A DNA stretch of 10,461 nt, taken from an uncultured Trueperaceae bacterium (GTDB lineage Bacteria; Deinococcota; Deinococci; Deinococcales; Trueperaceae). The notes below the pieces were generated by a model. The model had not been told where the DNA came from. It saw only the letters and a program-made list of their open reading frames with translations, and searched no databases. This document shows positions 6,993 to 10,461 of the stretch, piece by piece; the stretch's first letter is position 1; the number at the start of each line of letters is the position of its first letter. Made by a program: the position numbers and the translations under genes. Location: positions 1 to 10,461 of the forward strand of contig CALCHY010000106.1 of the NCBI GenBank assembly GCA_937907415.1, written 5' to 3'.

Positions 6993-8869
6993 GCGTCGGT
7001 CCTTCGAGAGAGCAATGCTTCAAGAGCACTGATGTCAGCCTCAGTAACCAAGCGCGCGGCCTCCGAGAGTTCTTCGGGTGTGCCGTTCGCGTGTAATAGG
7101 TGGCTTAGCCGCTCGTAGTGGTCAGCATAGTCCTCGTCCCACACGCTGGTGGTCACGGCAGACGCCACGTTCTCTAACGCATGCCGCAGTGCGATGAGCC
7201 GCGGAATGTGGTCTGGCGTTGCGACGGCATTCTTGCAGGCTAAGCACATCAGGAAAGACGCTCTACAGGGACCGCCACCTGAAAACGGACTGTGATTGAA
7301 GTCAGTGCACGCGGAGAGGACCGTATCCAGTTGTCCGTCAACAAGATCTCTTGCCACTGGCAATGTAAAACCGAAACCCTCGGCGAGGCTCTCTGGATTT
7401 TTCTTGAGCCGCTCGTACTGCTCCCTCGGCAGAATCCGGATTAGGGCGGTTGCTTGGGCATGTTTTAGAGCTTCCGTCAGGCCGGCTACAATGGTGTTCT
7501 CGGAGGCCTCTGCCACGGCGGCTTGTGGCATCGCATAGTTTGTCTCGTGCGTCGCCGTAGAGTTCATGCGGGGATAACCGTTCAGTCCCTGCTCGGTCAG
7601 CCGAACCCGTTGCAAGGTAACGCGAAGCGGTTGACCTCTATTGTTTGTAACAATCCGACGAGCGAACCAACTAGCAGATGCCTGAGTTCGGTTGATGCTC
7701 TCAACGAAGAGCCGCTGCCCTTTGCGGGGAGCGTGCAGGCGACACACTAGTAGTCGATTCGTTGGCGTTCCCAGTTCACGAAGGGTTTGACGGGCTGGCT
7801 CTGTAAGTTCAAGCGCTAGGCGCATCAACCCCGCCGCGCTCCTCTCTGTCCTTCCCACCAGGTTGTCAGATACCTCCTGCTGCGACTTAGGTGCTCGAAG
7901 TTTTCGCAGCTTGATGTTCAGGATCGGCATTGGGCCGACCCCGCCGTCTGGCCGCTGATGCTCGATTGTCAACGCATCTATGGTGTCAGGGTTGTAGCCT
8001 CTGGCGGCGGTGAACAGAACCATAAAGGCGAACACTTCGGTGGGTTCCAAGAACAAGGCATTGCATGCAGAGTCAGTCAAGCCAGCCCGGTGGAAAGGAT
8101 TACTTGCGGCCCACGAAGTGTAGCCGTTCGCCCCTCGTGGCAAGTCGCCAGAAAGCGCAAGGATCTCCAGCAAGTTGCCTAGTCGCGACTTCTCTGGACT
8201 AAGAGGAGTATCGGATTGCTGGGCCTCCCTGAATTCAGACAGGAGGCGAACGCTTGAACGAATGCGGGTAGTCGCGGCATTGACAACATCCCAGGCAGCT
8301 TTCACGATGCGGCGATAGTCGGTGCTGGAGTACTCTTTTACCTGCGTCCTACTCCGAGGCTTACGGTGGCGGCCCTGCAGCGCTTGCCGTACAGGCTCAG
8401 GCAAACCAGGCGAGAGTTGGAGAATCACACGTGCCGTGTTGATGGTTCCTGGCCACTTAGACCTGGCCTGTGTTTCTTCCCGCCACTGAATCCAATGCGC
8501 GGCTGTTAGGTCCTCGAGTCGGGTCAGGTCAGGGGCGACTACCTGAATCTCGCGAAAGAACCTCGCCAGTCTCTGTGAGTTCTCCTTCAGGGTGTTCCTG
8601 CTGGTCCAGCGGCCTCCCGGTTTGGCGCCCTCTGCGAATCCGGTTACCAGCGCCAGCAATAGGTCGCGGGGGCCTTCAAGTCTGCTGAAGTGGTATTGAC
8701 CTAGGTTCTCGCCGTCCTCACCGATCGCGGTAACGATCAAGTTTTCCGCGTCAAACACGGGCGGCCGCACATACTCCTGCGGGGGCAAGTGCGCATGGGT
8801 TCCCACTGTGGCCCTACTCATCTTCGCCGCCATTGGCTGGATGACCTCGAACAACTGTTGGAGCGTCAT
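6989..8869 (-). CDS. Recombinase-like protein with degenerate active site and zinc-finger-like tail, second gene (626 residues)
   Basis: This protein appears to be a diverged tyrosine recombinase that works with its two neighbours. A core-binding-type region lies at about 65-150. The box I-like segment LFTAARGYNPDTIDAL supplies R290. The box II position reads Q420-R-V-R423 instead of HxxR. A tyrosine at 445 (THETNY) sits where the nucleophile would be, but no histidine occupies the usual box III place about 10 residues before it. A cysteine set, C521, C535, C542 and C545 (with CLAC), suggests a C-terminal zinc-binding module. Activity is therefore uncertain; a structural or partner role is possible. 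The start is unsettled: ATGs at 8869, 8833 (GAGGT 10 bases upstream) and 8821 are in frame, giving overlaps with the preceding gene of 56, 20 or 8 bases. I list the longest. Confidence 0.8.
   Translation of the reverse strand: MTLQQLFEVIQPMAAKMSRATVGTHAHLPPQEYVRPPVFDAENLIVTAIGEDGENLGQYHFSRLEGPRDLLLALVTGFAEGAKPGGRWTSRNTLKENSQRLARFFREIQVVAPDLTRLEDLTAAHWIQWREETQARSKWPGTINTARVILQLSPGLPEPVRQALQGRHRKPRSRTQVKEYSSTDYRRIVKAAWDVVNAATTRIRSSVRLLSEFREAQQSDTPLSPEKSRLGNLLEILALSGDLPRGANGYTSWAASNPFHRAGLTDSACNALFLEPTEVFAFMVLFTAARGYNPDTIDALTIEHQRPDGGVGPMPILNIKLRKLRAPKSQQEVSDNLVGRTERSAAGLMRLALELTEPARQTLRELGTPTNRLLVCRLHAPRKGQRLFVESINRTQASASWFARRIVTNNRGQPLRVTLQRVRLTEQGLNGYPRMNSTATHETNYAMPQAAVAEASENTIVAGLTEALKHAQATALIRILPREQYERLKKNPESLAEGFGFTLPVARDLVDGQLDTVLSACTDFNHSPFSGGGPCRASFLMCLACKNAVATPDHIPRLIALRHALENVASAVTTSVWDEDYADHYERLSHLLHANGTPEELSEAARLVTEADISALEALLSRRTDA
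7000..7004 (-). promoter_or_regulatory. Ribosome-binding site for the 723-residue recombinase
   Basis: AAGGA on the minus strand, 7 bases before the GTG at 6992-6990, supports that GTG as the start. The site lies inside the end of the 626-residue gene, whose stop overlaps the new start as GTGA. This is the clearest ribosome site in the recombinase operon. Confidence 0.7.
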
Positions 8870-10358
8870 GAACGAGGCCGGATTCTGCGGCTATGTGACT
8901 CAAGAGACCCGCAATCTCATTGGCCTCTTCCGGGGCGCCATTCAGCAAATGGTCCAATTGCAGCCCCTGAACAGGCACGAGGTACTCCGTTCGTGTGGTT
9001 TCCGGGTTCTTGTGTCCCAGAAGCTGCGCTACCAGAGTCCACACATCTCCAAATTGATAGAGGTACGCCTTTCGTTCCGATGAGGTCAAGTTCAGGCGCC
9101 TATCAAACAGGTGCTGCATAGTCACGAGCATCCGCAAGGCGAACGAGTGGCGCAACATGTGCGGCCGACAAACCAGCGCACCGACGTCAGTCCTTAGCCC
9201 TTCTGCTTCGACCCTCTTGTTCGCTAACCGAAAGACCGCTTGCCAAGACGGGTGTTTCATGGGTAATCCGGCATCTGTCAACCACAAAGCCAACGGCTCC
9301 GGACCGTCCGCGCCGTCGGTATACAACCGCAAGCGCTCCTCGGGGCCAACCTGATTGAGGCTGACTTCGCCAGTAAGCCCGGAGGGGTCGACGTAGCGGA
9401 TACGAGTCTTGCCGATAAAGCGAGTAACGATCCGAATCCCGCGAACGCTCTCGTACCTGCCTTCGCCGCGCGCGCGATCTACGGCGAACTGCCGGGTAGA
9501 CATTACGTAGCCCTCGATCAACGACACCGCCCGCGCAGAAACCCAAAAGTCACGTCCCGCACCGCTCTTGGTAGTTGCACCTGAAAGGCGTCCACGGAGA
9601 TGCAACTTGTCACCGCTGTTAGTAGGGACCTCATTCAGCAGCAGGGAACTTGCTTCCTGCAGGCGAAGACCGCTTGCCCAAAGGAGCTCGGTGAACGCTA
9701 GGTTTCGACCGTCATTGCGTCCCCGCCACGATTCATCGCGGAGTCCTCCAGCGTTGTATCCCCCGAGTCCCACAAGATTCCACTTCCGATACGCTGCCGG
9801 GGTCAACCAGTTCACGCGCGACGGTTGCTTGCGCTTTGAGCGCAATGCCGGCACCGCCACTAAGTTACCGTCGCGACCTGTGACTCTATGCAGCCGCACT
9901 GGACTAAACTTCACGCTTCCTCGACGTACCTGGAAAGCGTAGAAGAGATTTAGAGCAGCGAGCTCGCGATTGAACTTACTACCGGAAACGCGCCGAGGGT
10001 TGTCTGGGTCACGGCGGCGCCAGAACTCGTAGTCCTCAACATCGGCTGTAGCCGCATCCCGCCAGGTCTTCCCGCGGATACGCAAGAAATCAAAGAACAC
10101 TTTGAGGTCGCGAAGATATGCGAGTTGCGTCCCCTCAGCTCGCTGTTGGAATGAGAGGCTATTACAAAAAGCCGAAACCTCAGGATCGGGCCTGTCTGCT
10201 ACTCGGACAAGAATCCACTGACCGGGCCGTACTCCAGTTTCATGTTCGCGTTCACGCAAATCGGTCCAAGTCCCCAAGATGGAATCACTTTTCGGGGTAA
10301 CAAAATCAACTGGCGGAACCTGTAGAAGGCTCCAGTCGGACCCATTTTGGACTCTCAT
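8814..10358 (-). CDS. Canonical tyrosine recombinase/integrase, first gene of the element (514 residues)
   Basis: This site-specific recombinase probably integrates and excises the element. A helical core-binding domain spans about 68-150. The catalytic domain carries the full set of residues: R232 (WASGLRLQEASSL), a likely catalytic lysine K264, H400-x-x-R403 (RPHMLRHSFA), H449 (LLGH) and nucleophile Y459 (TTRTEYL). It is the only one of the three recombinases here with all canonical residues, so it corresponds best to the TnpA-type member. It is the first gene of the operon, 32 bases after the stop of the broken methyltransferase fragment and in the same direction. The ATG at 10358 has no visible Shine-Dalgarno sequence. 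No better in-frame start is evident, since the N-terminal sequence reads well from here. Confidence 0.92.
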   Translation of the reverse strand: MRVQNGSDWSLLQVPPVDFVTPKSDSILGTWTDLREREHETGVRPGQWILVRVADRPDPEVSAFCNSLSFQQRAEGTQLAYLRDLKVFFDFLRIRGKTWRDAATADVEDYEFWRRRDPDNPRRVSGSKFNRELAALNLFYAFQVRRGSVKFSPVRLHRVTGRDGNLVAVPALRSKRKQPSRVNWLTPAAYRKWNLVGLGGYNAGGLRDESWRGRNDGRNLAFTELLWASGLRLQEASSLLLNEVPTNSGDKLHLRGRLSGATTKSGAGRDFWVSARAVSLIEGYVMSTRQFAVDRARGEGRYESVRGIRIVTRFIGKTRIRYVDPSGLTGEVSLNQVGPEERLRLYTDGADGPEPLALWLTDAGLPMKHPSWQAVFRLANKRVEAEGLRTDVGALVCRPHMLRHSFALRMLVTMQHLFDRRLNLTSSERKAYLYQFGDVWTLVAQLLGHKNPETTRTEYLVPVQGLQLDHLLNGAPEEANEIAGLLSHIAAESGLVHDAPTVVRGHPANGGEDE

Positions 10359-10359
10359 G

Positions 10360-10384
10360 ACTACAACAGCATACCACTACAACA
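10360..10384. repeat. Two 9-bp direct repeats next to the recombinase start
   Basis: ACTACAACA occurs at 10360-10368 and again at 10376-10384 on the plus strand (TGTTGTAGT on the minus), with 7 bases between copies and a 16-base period. The pair lies between the first recombinase ATG and the putative crossover site. Such spacing could suit recombinase arm sites or a repressor, but that is inferred from position alone. Confidence 0.5.
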
Positions 10385-10389
10385 CGCTA

Positions 10390-10395
10390 TTTATA
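10390..10395 (-). promoter_or_regulatory. Possible -10 box for the recombinase operon
   Basis: TATAAA on the minus strand lies about 31 bases before the first recombinase ATG and is the best -10-like hexamer in the short upstream gap. No good -35 box is seen at 16-18 bases; the sequence there belongs to the methyltransferase side of the junction. TATGCT, closer to the ATG, is an alternative that would give a nearly leaderless mRNA. Read-through from the broken methyltransferase gene may be enough. Confidence 0.25.
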
Positions 10396-10461
10396 CAGGG
10401 AATGGTGGATTCCCGATAATCACGTCGAACTGCATGTCTCCTCCGAACAGCTCAGCTACCC
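10391..10461 (-). pseudogene. Broken DNA methyltransferase gene, cut at its NPPF catalytic motif
   Basis: Reading from the right edge, one frame is open for 22 codons and ends at TAA (10393-10391). It contains FDVIIGNPPF, motif IV of gamma-class N6-adenine methyltransferases such as the Eco57I-like family; the Asn-Pro-Pro-aromatic tetrad binds the target adenine. After the motif only Pro and Val remain before the stop, whereas family members normally continue for hundreds of residues. The N-terminal part, including the S-adenosylmethionine motif, lies beyond the window. The fragment points the same way as the recombinase operon that starts 32 bases later, which suggests insertion of that element into the gene. 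Chance occurrence of a 10-residue family-perfect motif is unlikely, but the fragment is short. Confidence 0.7.
10398..10414. repeat. Inverted repeat at the insertion junction, candidate recombinase core site
   Basis: GGGAAT (10398-10403) and ATTCCC (10409-10414) are perfect reverse complements separated by 5 bases (GGTGG on the plus strand). On the minus strand the 17 bases encode G-N-P-P-F and the first two bases of Pro, the catalytic motif of the broken methyltransferase. Short inverted arms flanking a small spacer are the usual form of a tyrosine-recombinase core site. The similarity to known coding sequence ends here, which makes it the likely crossover place. A second copy, expected at the far end of an element, was not found in the window. 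Confidence 0.45.

Overview
The window is a compact, entirely minus-strand accessory region from a bacterium. By eye the DNA is moderately G+C-rich, with GTG as well as ATG starts and Shine-Dalgarno sites, which fits a proteobacterium or similar chromosome. Nothing identifies a genus. No tRNA, rRNA, CRISPR array or insertion sequence of the DDE type was seen.

Reading right to left, in the direction of transcription, there are four blocks. (1) At 10461-10391 is the broken end of a DNA methyltransferase gene. It reads in frame to the catalytic FDVIIGNPPF motif, then one Pro and one Val, and stops. (2) At 10358-4399 is a four-gene operon: three tyrosine-recombinase-type proteins (514, 626 and 723 residues) and a 141-residue HTH/coiled-coil protein. 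The genes overlap by 56, 4 and 4 bases. This layout resembles the TnpA-TnpB-TnpC set of Tn554-like elements, with an additional large recombinase. (3) At 4398-4202 is a spacer of about 200 bases with no gene. (4) At 4201-1 is a type III-like restriction-modification pair, mod then res, overlapping by 4 bases as ATGA. The res gene runs off the left edge just after its PD...ExK nuclease motif, so it was not closed as an ORF, but I translated it by hand without a break from 2270 to 1.

The most interesting reading is that the recombinase operon is the right end of an integrative element inserted inside a methyltransferase gene, exactly at the codons for its catalytic NPPF motif. Those codons form an inverted repeat (GGGAAT-5 nt-ATTCCC), a shape expected of a tyrosine-recombinase core site. 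The element appears to carry its own modification and restriction genes as cargo, so insertion would break one methyltransferase while importing another R-M system. The other half of the broken gene and the far end of the element are not in the window, so insertion is inferred from one junction only.
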